Shown here: piece after piece, positions 24,988 through 32,956 of the stretch
Layout: each line of letters opens with the position of its first letter
Position numbering within the stretch: the first letter of the stretch is position 1
Assembly (NCBI GenBank): GCA_017527065.1
Contig: JAFXQO010000052.1
Span: 1-33,971 of the forward strand
Source: Clostridia bacterium
GTDB taxonomy: Bacteria; Bacillota; Clostridia; Christensenellales; Aristaeellaceae
DNA length: 33,971 bases
Reading direction: 5' to 3'
Position numbers and translations under genes: made by a program
The notes under the pieces: generated by a model
The model's database searches: none
Told to the model about the DNA's origin: nothing
The model's input: only the letters and a program-made list of their open reading frames with translations

Positions 24988-25203
24988 CTAACCGAACGCG
25001 TTGATGATCGGGTTTTTCAGGCTGTCGATCACCTGAGGCAGGTCGCCCCGCAGCCAAGTGAACAGCGTCGTGAGCAGCACGACGCAGCCAAGAATCGCAA
25101 AAAACGCCACCACCGTGCCCACGAAATCCCCCATGCCCTCCAGCACCATGAATTTCGTGCGCCGCCGGTTGGCTTCCCTCTTTGTATATCCACGTCGGGC
25201 CAT
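24988..25203 (-). CDS. Small single-span membrane protein, 71 aa
   Basis: The protein has a very basic N-terminus (MARRGYTKREANRRRTKF) followed by one hydrophobic helix at about residues 28-51 (VGTVVAFFAILGCVVLLTTL) and a short polar tail, predicting an N-in orientation. I do not recognise the family. The ATG at 25203 follows GAGGTG by about 7 bases. It is the first gene after inverted-repeat copy 2 and precedes the glycosylase pair by 33 bases. Confidence 0.7.
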   Translation of the reverse strand: MARRGYTKREANRRRTKFMVLEGMGDFVGTVVAFFAILGCVVLLTTLFTWLRGDLPQVIDSLKNPIINAFG

Positions 25204-25220
25204 GATAACACCTCATTTGC

Positions 25221-25322
25221 AATTAGGAATTTGGAATTAGGAATTAGGAATTGTATTTTGCCTTCAGGATCGGCGTCACTCTTTTCCCACAAACTATAAT
25301 TCCTAATTCCAAATTCCTAATT
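25221..25322. repeat. Heptad-based inverted-repeat element, copy 2
   Basis: A perfect 26-bp inverted repeat (25221-25246 and 25297-25322) is made of AATTAGG/AATTTGG heptads and encloses a core of about 50 bases. The left arm has an extra heptad after the perfect portion. The first 25 bases of the arm recur exactly in copy 1 at 10747-10771. The cores of the two copies are unrelated. The element begins 4 bases after the trmL stop and fills most of the gap to the small membrane protein gene. Folded in RNA it would form a long hairpin at the end of the trmL transcript. Confidence 0.9.
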
Positions 25323-25326
25323 CATT

Positions 25327-25836
25327 TTAAACGTAGTCGACCCATGCTTCCACGCCGTCCGCAGTTAAGGTTCCTTCCTCCAGGAGGCCGGGGAAGTTTT
25401 GCTGGCGGAGCGCTTCGTACAGCACGATTGCCACGGAGTTGGACAGGTTCAGCGAACGCGCCTCCGCCCGCATGGGGATGCGGATGCAGCGGCCGTATTC
25501 CCGGCGCAGCAGGTCCTCGTCGAGGCCCCGCGACTCGCGGCCGAACACGAGGAAGTCGTCCGCGCCATAGGTCACGTCGCAGTAGGAGCGCGCGGCCTTC
25601 TTGCTGGCGTAATGGCAGACGGCGCCGGGATGCGCGCGGTAAAACGCGTCCAGCGTGTCGTAGACAGTATAGCGCATCAGGTTCCAATAGTCCAGCCCCG
25701 CGCGCTTCAGGTATTTGTCGGCGAGGCTGAAGCCCAGCGGGCGGATCAGGTGCAGATGCGCCCCGGTGGCCGCGCAGGTGCGGGCGATGTTTCCGGTGTT
25801 CTGCGGTATTTCCGGCGCAACGAGCACGATGTTCAT
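25327..25836 (-). CDS. trmL: tRNA (cytidine/uridine-34-2'-O)-methyltransferase TrmL
   Basis: This SPOUT-class methyltransferase modifies the wobble position of tRNA-Leu isoacceptors. The 169-residue protein begins MNIVLVAPEIPQNTGNIARTCAATGAHLHLIRPLGF, has LDYW, FLVFGRESRGLDEDLL and the knot motif IPMRAEARSLNLSNSVAIVLYEALRQ. Its size is normal. The ATG at 25836 overlaps the preceding HAD stop by 4 bases (ATGA); longer upstream frame is a shadow of the HAD gene. Its stop lies next to inverted-repeat copy 2. Confidence 0.96.
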   Translation of the reverse strand: MNIVLVAPEIPQNTGNIARTCAATGAHLHLIRPLGFSLADKYLKRAGLDYWNLMRYTVYDTLDAFYRAHPGAVCHYASKKAARSYCDVTYGADDFLVFGRESRGLDEDLLRREYGRCIRIPMRAEARSLNLSNSVAIVLYEALRQQNFPGLLEEGTLTADGVEAWVDYV

Positions 25837-26660
25837 TCGCTCTTCCCGTCCTCCAGCACGTATTTCTCCAGCGTCCGCGCCACGCCGTCCTCGTCGTGGC
25901 GGGGCGCGATGAGCCTCGCGCGGCGTTTCACCTCGTCCACGGCGTTTTCCATCGCCACCGGCCATCCCGCGGCCGCCAGCATGTCCAGATCGTTGGTGGC
26001 GTCGCCGAAGGCCATGATTTCCTCCCTCGCGATGCCGCGCTGCGCGGCGTACCAGGCGACGGCGCGCCCTTTGCCCGCGCCCTGCCGCATGATCTCGAGG
26101 TTGTCGCCGCCGGACTGGGAAAGCGACACGGGCAGCCCCTCGAGCAGCGCCCGCGCGCGCAGGATGTCGGCCTGTTTGTCGGTAAACACGATGAGCTTGC
26201 GGGCCTTTTTCGGGCCTTCGGCCAGCAGCCGCGCCGCGCTGTCGATAAACTCCACCGTGCCGTCGGCGTTCAGGCCGGGCGTGTGGTGCCGGGTCGGCAG
26301 CGGAACGCGGTTGGCCATGTAAATATGCTCGTCCGAGTAGCACTCCACGTACAGCCCGGCCGCCACGAGCCGGCCTGCCGCCTCGCGGGCGAGGGACTCC
26401 GGAAGGTTATCCTCGAAGAGGATCGGGCCGGACGGCGTCTCGTCCAGGCGCGAGCCGTTGCACGAGATGATGCGGCATCGGGAAAGCCCCGCGCCTCTGG
26501 CGAAGGAACGCAGCGCCTCGAAACTGCGCCCGCTGGCGAAGACGATTTCGACGCCCTTTTCCTGGCAGGCGGCGAGCGCTTTCGCGGTGCGCGGCGATAT
26601 GGCGCGGCTTCCGTCCAGCAGCGTCCCGTCCAGGTCCGTCGCGATCAATCTGATGTTCAT
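25833..26660 (-). CDS. Cof-type HAD-IIB family hydrolase
   Basis: This 275-residue sugar-phosphate/flavin-type phosphatase has motif I LIATDLDGTLLDG, motif II VFASGRSFEAL, a IIB cap domain (about residues 85-185), a lysine in GAGKGRAVAWY, and motif IV AFGDATNDLDML. The substrate is not predictable. The ATG at 26660 has GAGG overlapping the TAG stop of the vanW gene 7 bases away, so the rqcH-vanW-HAD-trmL genes look cotranscribed. Confidence 0.93.
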   Translation of the reverse strand: MNIRLIATDLDGTLLDGSRAISPRTAKALAACQEKGVEIVFASGRSFEALRSFARGAGLSRCRIISCNGSRLDETPSGPILFEDNLPESLAREAAGRLVAAGLYVECYSDEHIYMANRVPLPTRHHTPGLNADGTVEFIDSAARLLAEGPKKARKLIVFTDKQADILRARALLEGLPVSLSQSGGDNLEIMRQGAGKGRAVAWYAAQRGIAREEIMAFGDATNDLDMLAAAGWPVAMENAVDEVKRRARLIAPRHDEDGVARTLEKYVLEDGKSE

Positions 26661-26667
26661 AGCGCCT

Positions 26668-28182
26668 CTATTGCCCCACCCGGTAGCGCGCGCCAGAGGC
26701 GGGATAGCTGCTGCGGCAGTAGAGCTCGCGGCTGATTTCCTCCCCGTCCGCGTTGTGGTAGACCTTGTAGGATTCGCAGCGGTAGCCCATGCGCGCCTCC
26801 TCGACCAGTTCCTGAACCCCGGGTTCCAGTTCCTTGGTGTACACGTAGATCGGATCGCCCGGTTCGATTTCCTCGATGACCTGCGCTTCGATGGTGATGG
26901 TGACGCCGCCCTCCAGCTTCAGGCCGTAAATCGCCACCGCGCAGACGCGGGTTTCGTCGTCGTAGCTGGCGAGGATGAACACGGGATAAGGCGTGTCGTT
27001 CTGGAATTTGAAATCCTGGTTCGGCCAGGAGACGGCGGCGTCCTTGCCCTTGTCCACGTAGCCGACGGGCCGCGAGTGGGGACTGCGCGCGATCAGCTCC
27101 AGGTCGGCCTTCGCCACGGCGTTGAACAGCGTGGTGGAGACCTGACAGATGCCGCCGCCCAGCTCCTCGGTGCGCAGGCCGTCGATGAACGCGCCGGCCA
27201 TCTTGTAGCCCGCGGCCTCCGTCCGCTCGCCGATGGCGCCGTTGAAGGAGAACACCTCGCCCGGCTCGACGCGGCGGCCGTTGAGGGTGCCCATGGCGGT
27301 CTTTATGTTGCTGCGCCGGTTGCGGTTGCCCTCCACCTTGGTCTGGGCGGAGGCCATGAGGCCCACCTTCTGCGACAGGCTCTCGGCGGTTTCCTTGGGC
27401 TGGATCGTCTGCTGGGAGATGAAGACCGTCTGCCCCGCCGCGCCGGACTGAATGGCCGCCAGCGCGTTCCGGTAGAGCTGATCGGAATCCACATAGCTGC
27501 CCGTGCCGGACTCGCTGATGGTGAATTTCAGGCTGTCCTTATTGAAGGAAGCGATCTGCGCCTCCGTCGCGGGGACGGACAGCTCCGCGGCGATGGAATC
27601 GGTGATGGCCCGCAGCAGCGTGTCGTCGTAGCCGCGGGTGACGACGTAGTCCGCGCCGCCCTGCTGCACCCGTCGAATGGCCTGATAGCGCTGCTGGATG
27701 TTGCCCTCGTGCCCCGCCTGCCAGGCTTCCTGCGCCACGCGCTCATAGTCCGAGGTGTAATCCAGCTCCTCGGCGGTCACGTTCCAGGTCCGGTTGCCGC
27801 AGACCAGGGTAAGGCTCAGGCTGTCGCGTATGATCTGATCCTCCGCCGCCAGCTCGGCCAGCACCTCGTTATACGAGCGGCCCGCCACATCGCGCCCCTC
27901 GATCCGGACGCCCGGATAATAGCCGCTCACATCGACCGCGCTGCGCATGAGGGTGAACTGCTCGTACTGCTGTTTTTCATGGAGCGCGGCCACGCCGAGT
28001 CCGGCCAAGACCACGATCATCACGATGCTGACCGGCCAGGCCCACCAGGCGCTCTTCCGCTTTTTCTTCCGGCTCCCGGCGGCGCGCTTTTTCGCGCTTT
28101 TTTTGCCTTTTCCGCGCCTGTGCGCCGCCTCGTAAGCCTCGAACACGTCGGCTCCGCCGGCGCTCTTTTTCCGTGCAGGCAT
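26668..28182 (-). CDS. VanW family protein with C-terminal G5-like domain
   Basis: The 504-residue protein has a highly basic cytosolic N-terminus, one membrane anchor (about residues 46-67, WWAWPVSIVMIVVLAGLGV), an outward peptidoglycan-binding-4-like region, the VanW domain (about 300-420: LNGRRVEPGEVFSFNGAIGERT, GGGICQVSTTLFNAV), and a G5-like tail (YVYTKELEPGVQELVEEAR). VanW proteins are common in spore-forming Firmicutes and probably act at the cell wall; they are not in themselves a sign of vancomycin resistance. The ATG at 28182 follows AAAGGAG by about 7 bases. A TTGACG lies about 70 bases upstream without a convincing -10. Confidence 0.92.
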   Translation of the reverse strand: MPARKKSAGGADVFEAYEAAHRRGKGKKSAKKRAAGSRKKKRKSAWWAWPVSIVMIVVLAGLGVAALHEKQQYEQFTLMRSAVDVSGYYPGVRIEGRDVAGRSYNEVLAELAAEDQIIRDSLSLTLVCGNRTWNVTAEELDYTSDYERVAQEAWQAGHEGNIQQRYQAIRRVQQGGADYVVTRGYDDTLLRAITDSIAAELSVPATEAQIASFNKDSLKFTISESGTGSYVDSDQLYRNALAAIQSGAAGQTVFISQQTIQPKETAESLSQKVGLMASAQTKVEGNRNRRSNIKTAMGTLNGRRVEPGEVFSFNGAIGERTEAAGYKMAGAFIDGLRTEELGGGICQVSTTLFNAVAKADLELIARSPHSRPVGYVDKGKDAAVSWPNQDFKFQNDTPYPVFILASYDDETRVCAVAIYGLKLEGGVTITIEAQVIEEIEPGDPIYVYTKELEPGVQELVEEARMGYRCESYKVYHNADGEEISRELYCRSSYPASGARYRVGQ

Positions 28183-28293
28183 AGTTTGCTCCTTTATCCT
28201 TTTATCTGGCCGCTCATATTCGCTCCGTCAAATAGACGCGCCGGGCCGCGCTTTCGTTTCGCGCGGCGCGCGCTTTGCGGAAATCTTTTCCGG

Positions 28294-30018
28294 TCAGTCC
28301 CGGGCGATGACCTCGCGCGGGGCCGCGTAGAGCGTCTTCTGGTGGGTGTAGATCACGAAGCCCGGCTTCGCGCCGGAGGGCTTTTTGACGTAGCGCCGGA
28401 GAGTATAGTCCACCGGCACGCGGCTGCCCTCGCGGCCCTTGCTGTAATACGCCGCCAGGGACGCCGCCTCGCCGATGGTCTTCTCCGTGGGATTCTCGCC
28501 CACGATGATCACATGGGAGCCCGGCATGTCCTTGGCGTGCAGCCACACCTCGTTGGGCTGGGCGCTGAAGGTCAGTTTGTCGTTCTGCATATTGTTCTTG
28601 CCCACGAGGATGACCGTGCCGTCGCTGGCGTTAAGCTTCAACGGGCGGGAGGGCGGCAGGCTCTTCATCTCGCGGCGGTTGTGGCTGGGCTTGACATAGC
28701 CTTCTTTTTCCAGCTCCTGCCGAATCTCGAACAGTTCCGCCTCCTCGCCGCATTTGGCAAGGTTCTCAAGCTGGCCTTCGAGATAGTTCAGCTCCTCCTC
28801 GGTCTTCGCCTTCTGGTCGGCCGCCAGCCGCCGGGCGGAGCGGGCCTTCTGGTACAGCTTGAAGTAGCGCTGCGCGTTCGCCGCCGGCGAGAGCTTCACG
28901 TCCAGCTCGATGCGCAGCGGCGCCAGATCCTCGGCGTAGTAGTTGGGCAGCTCGATTTCCTTCATGCCGCGCTCCACCTGGTAGAGGCTGGCGGAGAGCA
29001 GCTCGCCCTTGACGCGGTATTCCTCCATGCGCTCGCTGTCCTGCAGGGCGCTCAGCTGCAGGCCCAGCTTCTTTTCGCAGCGCTCCACGTTGTTTTTCAG
29101 CACGCGGTTCAGCGCGCTCGCCTTCTGGCGGATGCGCTCCGCGCGGTCGCGCGTGCGGAAGTACGCCTCCTGCGCCTCGGAAAGGCTCGGCATGGGGCGC
29201 TGCTCGAATCCGGCGCGCGTGAGATAGGCGAAGGGCGTCACGTCGGCGGCGCGGCCGTCGGCGTCCAGCGCCAGCGTGGGCCGCGCCAAGCCGGGGAAAG
29301 CGGCCGCGAGCGCGCAGACTTTCTCCGCCAGCGCGCGGACGTCGACCTCCTCCAGCCGCGCCTCGCTGTCGCCCGCCGCGCGCAGCATGATTTCCCGGGC
29401 CGTCTGCGGCGACAGGCCGGTCACCGCGCCCTGCAGCGCCTTGAAGGCCGGGCCGTCTGCCCCGCGCAGCCGCGCCTCCAGCGCGTCCGCCTCCAGCGCC
29501 GCGAAATTCAGTTTGCCCTGCTGGGGCGGCCGCTGATACGTCAGCCCGGGCAGAACCTCGCGCACGCGGCTGATTTCGTCGGTCACGCGCAGCACGCTGT
29601 CGATGATCTTGCCGCCGTTCTGCGTGAGGATGAGGTTTGAATACTTGCCCATGAACTCGCACACCAGCGTGCGGATCACGTAGTCGCCCATCTCGTCGAG
29701 GGCCTCGAAGTCGATCTCGGCGATGCGGTCGCCGTCGATCTGGCGGATCTCGTTCACCTTTGCGCCCAGCACGTGCTTGCGCATGAGCATGCAGAAGGTG
29801 GGCGGCTCGAGGGGGTTGTTTTTCTTTTCCCGCGTCAGATGCATGCGCGCGCTGTTGGCGCTGGCCGAAACGAGCAGCATGTGGTTTTCGCCCTTGTTGC
29901 GAATGGTCAGTATCAGTTCGTCGCGCTCAGGCTGGGTCACCTTGTCGACCCGCCCGCCGGCGAGTTTTTCATTCAGTTCCCGCGTCATGAAGCCCAGCAT
30001 CACGCCGTCCATTGGCAT
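28294..30018 (-). CDS. rqcH: Ribosome quality control factor RqcH (NFACT family)
   Basis: RqcH binds stalled 50S subunits and directs alanine tailing of nascent chains. The 574-residue protein has the NFACT-N domain with an Asp-Arg pair at residues 97-98 (QIDGDRIAEIDF), matching the D97/R98 pair needed in B. subtilis RqcH. A helix-hairpin-helix region and long coiled coils (about 280-420) follow, then the NFACT-R domain starting GKNNMQNDKLTFSAQPNEVWLHAKDMPGSHVII. Old annotations call it fibronectin-binding protein. The ATG at 30018 follows GGAGG by 9 bases. Upstream is the ddl terminator; no clear promoter was found in the 96-base gap. Confidence 0.96.
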   Translation of the reverse strand: MPMDGVMLGFMTRELNEKLAGGRVDKVTQPERDELILTIRNKGENHMLLVSASANSARMHLTREKKNNPLEPPTFCMLMRKHVLGAKVNEIRQIDGDRIAEIDFEALDEMGDYVIRTLVCEFMGKYSNLILTQNGGKIIDSVLRVTDEISRVREVLPGLTYQRPPQQGKLNFAALEADALEARLRGADGPAFKALQGAVTGLSPQTAREIMLRAAGDSEARLEEVDVRALAEKVCALAAAFPGLARPTLALDADGRAADVTPFAYLTRAGFEQRPMPSLSEAQEAYFRTRDRAERIRQKASALNRVLKNNVERCEKKLGLQLSALQDSERMEEYRVKGELLSASLYQVERGMKEIELPNYYAEDLAPLRIELDVKLSPAANAQRYFKLYQKARSARRLAADQKAKTEEELNYLEGQLENLAKCGEEAELFEIRQELEKEGYVKPSHNRREMKSLPPSRPLKLNASDGTVILVGKNNMQNDKLTFSAQPNEVWLHAKDMPGSHVIIVGENPTEKTIGEAASLAAYYSKGREGSRVPVDYTLRRYVKKPSGAKPGFVIYTHQKTLYAAPREVIARD

Positions 30019-30063
30019 AGCGGTATTCCTCCATCGTCTGTCCGAATGGCTTGATAATATCGG

Positions 30064-30090
30064 AAAACGGGCCCCGCCGCGGCAGGGCCC
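30064..30090 (-). terminator. Rho-independent terminator after ddl
   Basis: On the minus strand a GC-rich 9-bp stem with one G-U pair and a 4-base loop (30090-30069) is followed by GTTTTCC. It begins 24 bases after the ddl stop. Confidence 0.8.
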
Positions 30091-30114
30091 TGCAAAAGCC
30101 GAAACGATTCGCCC

Positions 30115-31317
30115 TTATTTCTTCTCCCCCGCCGTCTTCGCCGCCTTGGTTCCGCTGCGCACGGCGCTGAGGATGTTCGAGTCATAGGAGAACACGGACC
30201 TGTTCTTGTCCGTCCAGGCTTTGAACGCGTCGCTCACCATCGCGTCGATCAGCTGTTTGAAGCTCACGCCCACCGGCTCCCACAGGTAAAACGCCAGCGA
30301 GCCGGGAATGATGTTGATCTCGCCGAGGTAGAGCTTATCCGCCGCCTTGTCGATGATGAAGTCGATGCGCACCACGCCGCGGCAGTCCATCTCGCGGAAC
30401 ACCTCGGCGGTGAGGCGCTTGATCTCCTTTATCCTGTCGTCGCTCACCGGCGCGGGGATCCGGCGATTCAGGCCGCTCATGCCCTTGCCGCCCTGGCCCC
30501 GCAGGTATTTTTCTGAGAAGTCCAGCAGTTCCTTGTCGTCCCAGCGGATGGGCATCTCGGTTTCAGACACGCGCACGTCGCCGGCGTAGCCCATGGCGGA
30601 GCAGTTGACCTCCTCGATCTCCGTCACGCCCTTTTCGATGAGCACGCGCCGGTCGTAGGACACGGCCACGTCCATCGCGCGGACAAAGCCCTCCCGGTCG
30701 TCCGCGCGGCTGATGCCGATGGACGAGCCGAGGTTGGCGGGCTTCACGAACATGGGATAGCCCACCCGCGCCTCCGCCCGGGCGATCACGGCGTCGCGGC
30801 TGTTTTCCCACTCGGCGCGCTCGGCCCAGGTGTCGGGGAGCGTGGGGAAGCCGCAGCCGCGGAAGAGCTGCTTCATGGTGATTTTATCCATGCCGACGGC
30901 GCTGCCCATCACGCCAGAGGAGGTGTAAGGCACGTTCATCAGCTCCAGCATGCCCTGCAGCGTGCCGTCCTCGCCGTTGAGGCCGTGCAGCGCCGGCAGA
31001 ACCACGTCGATGCTGCAAAGCACGGTTCGGCCGCCGCCGAACAGCCGCTTTTTATCGGTCGGGTATTTCAGCAGCAGCAGCTTTCCCTTTTCGCCCACTG
31101 GCAGCACATGCGTGACCTGCGCCGGGTCGAAATTCAGGAAAAACGTCATATCGGATAGCTTTTCGCCGATGTACCAGTCGCCTTCGCGCGAAATGTAGAT
31201 GCGCGTCACATCGTACTGCGCCGGGTCGGCGGCCATCGCGGCCTGCAGCCCCGTGATGATGGATACGTCGTGCTCGCACGTCCTGCTGCCGAATATCACG
31301 CCCAGATTGGTCTTCAT
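30115..31317 (-). CDS. ddl: D-alanine-D-alanine ligase
   Basis: This ATP-grasp ligase makes the D-Ala-D-Ala dipeptide of peptidoglycan. The 400-residue protein has VIFGSRTCEHDVS at the N-terminus, LNGEDGTLQGMLELMNVPYTSSGVMGSAVGMDKI, FVKPANLGSSIGISR, and the metal site GVVRIDFIID...LGEINIIPGS. The omega-loop region keeps a Lys-Tyr pair (SEKYL), as in D-Ala-D-Ala rather than D-Ala-D-Lac ligases. It is slightly longer than usual. I choose the ATG at 31317 (GGAGG about 9 bases upstream) over one at 31335 without a site. It directly follows the Mur ligase, so the dipeptide and its probable consumer are cotranscribed. Confidence 0.95.
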   Translation of the reverse strand: MKTNLGVIFGSRTCEHDVSIITGLQAAMAADPAQYDVTRIYISREGDWYIGEKLSDMTFFLNFDPAQVTHVLPVGEKGKLLLLKYPTDKKRLFGGGRTVLCSIDVVLPALHGLNGEDGTLQGMLELMNVPYTSSGVMGSAVGMDKITMKQLFRGCGFPTLPDTWAERAEWENSRDAVIARAEARVGYPMFVKPANLGSSIGISRADDREGFVRAMDVAVSYDRRVLIEKGVTEIEEVNCSAMGYAGDVRVSETEMPIRWDDKELLDFSEKYLRGQGGKGMSGLNRRIPAPVSDDRIKEIKRLTAEVFREMDCRGVVRIDFIIDKAADKLYLGEINIIPGSLAFYLWEPVGVSFKQLIDAMVSDAFKAWTDKNRSVFSYDSNILSAVRSGTKAAKTAGEKK

Positions 31318-31345
31318 GCTGCCTTGCCTCCACATTTATAACTTG

Positions 31346-32944
31346 TCACTGGTCTTCATTGTAGTTGTCGGGCAGGTCGTTCTCAAAGAGCACGACGTCG
31401 CCCACCTGGCCGATCTTGCCCAGCACGCCGGTGGCCTCCTCGAGGCTGCCGGTCACGTGAATGTGCTCCGGGGCCATGCCGGCGGCCCGAAGGCCCTCTA
31501 TGATGGGCTGCGCGCGCTTCCTGCCCACCAGGATCGCCTCGTCCACCTTGCCCACCATCTGCGCGCCGAACTGGCGGTTGATCTCCTCTTCCTTCTCGCC
31601 CTGCTCCACCATGCCGGGGGTCACGATCACATGCCGCCCCTTGAAGGCGGCCAGCACGTCCAGCGCGGCCTTCGCGCCCACGGGGTTGGAGTTGAAGGCG
31701 TCATCGATCACGGTCATGCCGCTGGCGCTGGGCAGCAGCTGCAGCCGGTGCTCGACCGGCTCGATCTTTGAAACGCCCCGGGCGATCTCCTCCATCGTCA
31801 GGCCCATCTGGCGGGCGACGCAGCAGGCCAGGGCGATGTTGCCGATGTTGTGCCGGCCCAGGAGCTTCGTCTCGCAGGCGACCTTCTCGCCGGTCGCGCC
31901 GTCCTTCAGCGTGAACAGGGAGCCATTCTGATTCACGGCGATGTCCTCCGCCTTCATATCCAGGCGCATGCCGCGGGTGCCGGTGATGAACTTTTTGCCC
32001 TTCGCGCGGGCGTACAGCTTGTCGACCTCGCCGCCGTCCGAGGCGAAGAAGGCCAGGCCGTCCTGAGGCAGGCCCTCGATCAGCTCGAACTTGGTATTTG
32101 CCACGGCCGCCACGTCGCCGAAGGTCTCCAGGTGCTGCGCGCCGACGGAGGTGATCAGCCCCATCGAGGGATGCACCAGGTCGACCAGCTCTTTGATGTC
32201 GCCCACGTGCCGCGCGCCCATCTCGGCGATGAACACCTGGTGGTGATCCTCCAGCCGCTCGCGGATGACGCGCGTGAGTCCCATGGGGGTGTTGAAGCTG
32301 GCGGGCGTGGCAAGCACGTCGTACTTCTCGGAGAGGATCGTCGCAAGGATGAATTTGGTGCTGGTCTTGCCATAGCTGCCGGTGATGCCGATCTTAACGA
32401 GGTCGGGCCGGGCGTCGAGTTTGCGGCGCGCGTCGTCCATGTAGTGGTTGTTGACGGCCTTCTCAACGGGCGTCATCGCGCCGCCGGCGGCCAGCGCCAG
32501 ATATGGCGCGCCCACGAACAGGATGTAGGCCGGCACGCCGATGGCCGTCAGGAGAATCGCCGCGACCAGCGCGATCACGCAGAGGCAGGCGTAAAGCCGC
32601 CTCATGCGCGGCGTGTAGGCGATGGGCTTCTTCTCCGGCTGGCTGTGCAGACGCCGGTCCAGCATAAACGCCGCCAGCGCGAAACCGACCAGCGTGACGG
32701 CCCCCGCCGCCGTGCGGCTGGCCGGGCCCTTCAAAAATACGCGCAGCAACAGCCACAGTATGTAATACGCGGCCGTCGCCCCCACGCCGATGGTCAGCGT
32801 GCCGCCCAGGTGTTTGTCGGGGTTCTTTTTAAGCCACCGGACGTAGCCGTCCAGCTGGTAGCTCTCCAGCTGCAGCATGTGCAGGTAGTAGCGCGCCACA
32901 AAGGCCGAAGCCAGCGCGCCCGCGAGGCAGATGATGATGTTCAT
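31346..32944 (-). CDS. Membrane-anchored Mur ligase (MurF-like)
   Basis: The C-terminal 350 residues are a Mur ligase of MurF type: P-loop GITGSYGKTSTKFIL (residues 186-200), ASFNTPMGLTRVIRE, FIAEMGARHVGDIKELV, LLGRHNIGNIALA, EPVEHRLQLLPSASGMTVIDDAFNSNPVGA, VTPGMVEQG. The first 160 residues are 4-5 hydrophobic segments in place of the normal MurF N-terminal UDP-binding domain. It may join D-Ala-D-Ala to a membrane-linked or unusual acceptor; whether it replaces canonical MurF is unknown, so I leave the symbol blank. The ATG at 32944 follows GGAGGAAG by about 4-5 bases. It lies between the hydrolase and ddl genes. Confidence 0.88.
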   Translation of the reverse strand: MNIIICLAGALASAFVARYYLHMLQLESYQLDGYVRWLKKNPDKHLGGTLTIGVGATAAYYILWLLLRVFLKGPASRTAAGAVTLVGFALAAFMLDRRLHSQPEKKPIAYTPRMRRLYACLCVIALVAAILLTAIGVPAYILFVGAPYLALAAGGAMTPVEKAVNNHYMDDARRKLDARPDLVKIGITGSYGKTSTKFILATILSEKYDVLATPASFNTPMGLTRVIRERLEDHHQVFIAEMGARHVGDIKELVDLVHPSMGLITSVGAQHLETFGDVAAVANTKFELIEGLPQDGLAFFASDGGEVDKLYARAKGKKFITGTRGMRLDMKAEDIAVNQNGSLFTLKDGATGEKVACETKLLGRHNIGNIALACCVARQMGLTMEEIARGVSKIEPVEHRLQLLPSASGMTVIDDAFNSNPVGAKAALDVLAAFKGRHVIVTPGMVEQGEKEEEINRQFGAQMVGKVDEAILVGRKRAQPIIEGLRAAGMAPEHIHVTGSLEEATGVLGKIGQVGDVVLFENDLPDNYNEDQ

Positions 32945-32956
32945 TTACTTCCTCCG

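Noticed and set aside
28183-28293. Promoter for vanW at a TTGACG about 70 bases upstream
   Set aside because: The best -10 (GATAAA) needs a 19-base spacer and matches only four bases, so I do not list it as a feature.
26458-29640. 1060-codon open frame on the plus strand opposite rqcH, vanW and the HAD gene
   Set aside because: It spans three well-supported minus-strand genes and their gaps, has no recognisable domain, and is rich in Arg/His/Ala/Gly/Leu as expected from the complement of high-GC codons.
26668-31317. Vancomycin resistance cassette suggested by a VanW protein near a D-Ala ligase
   Set aside because: There is no VanH, VanX, VanR or VanS, the ligase keeps the Lys-Tyr pair of a D-Ala-D-Ala enzyme, a terminator and rqcH separate them, and VanW proteins are ordinary in this group.
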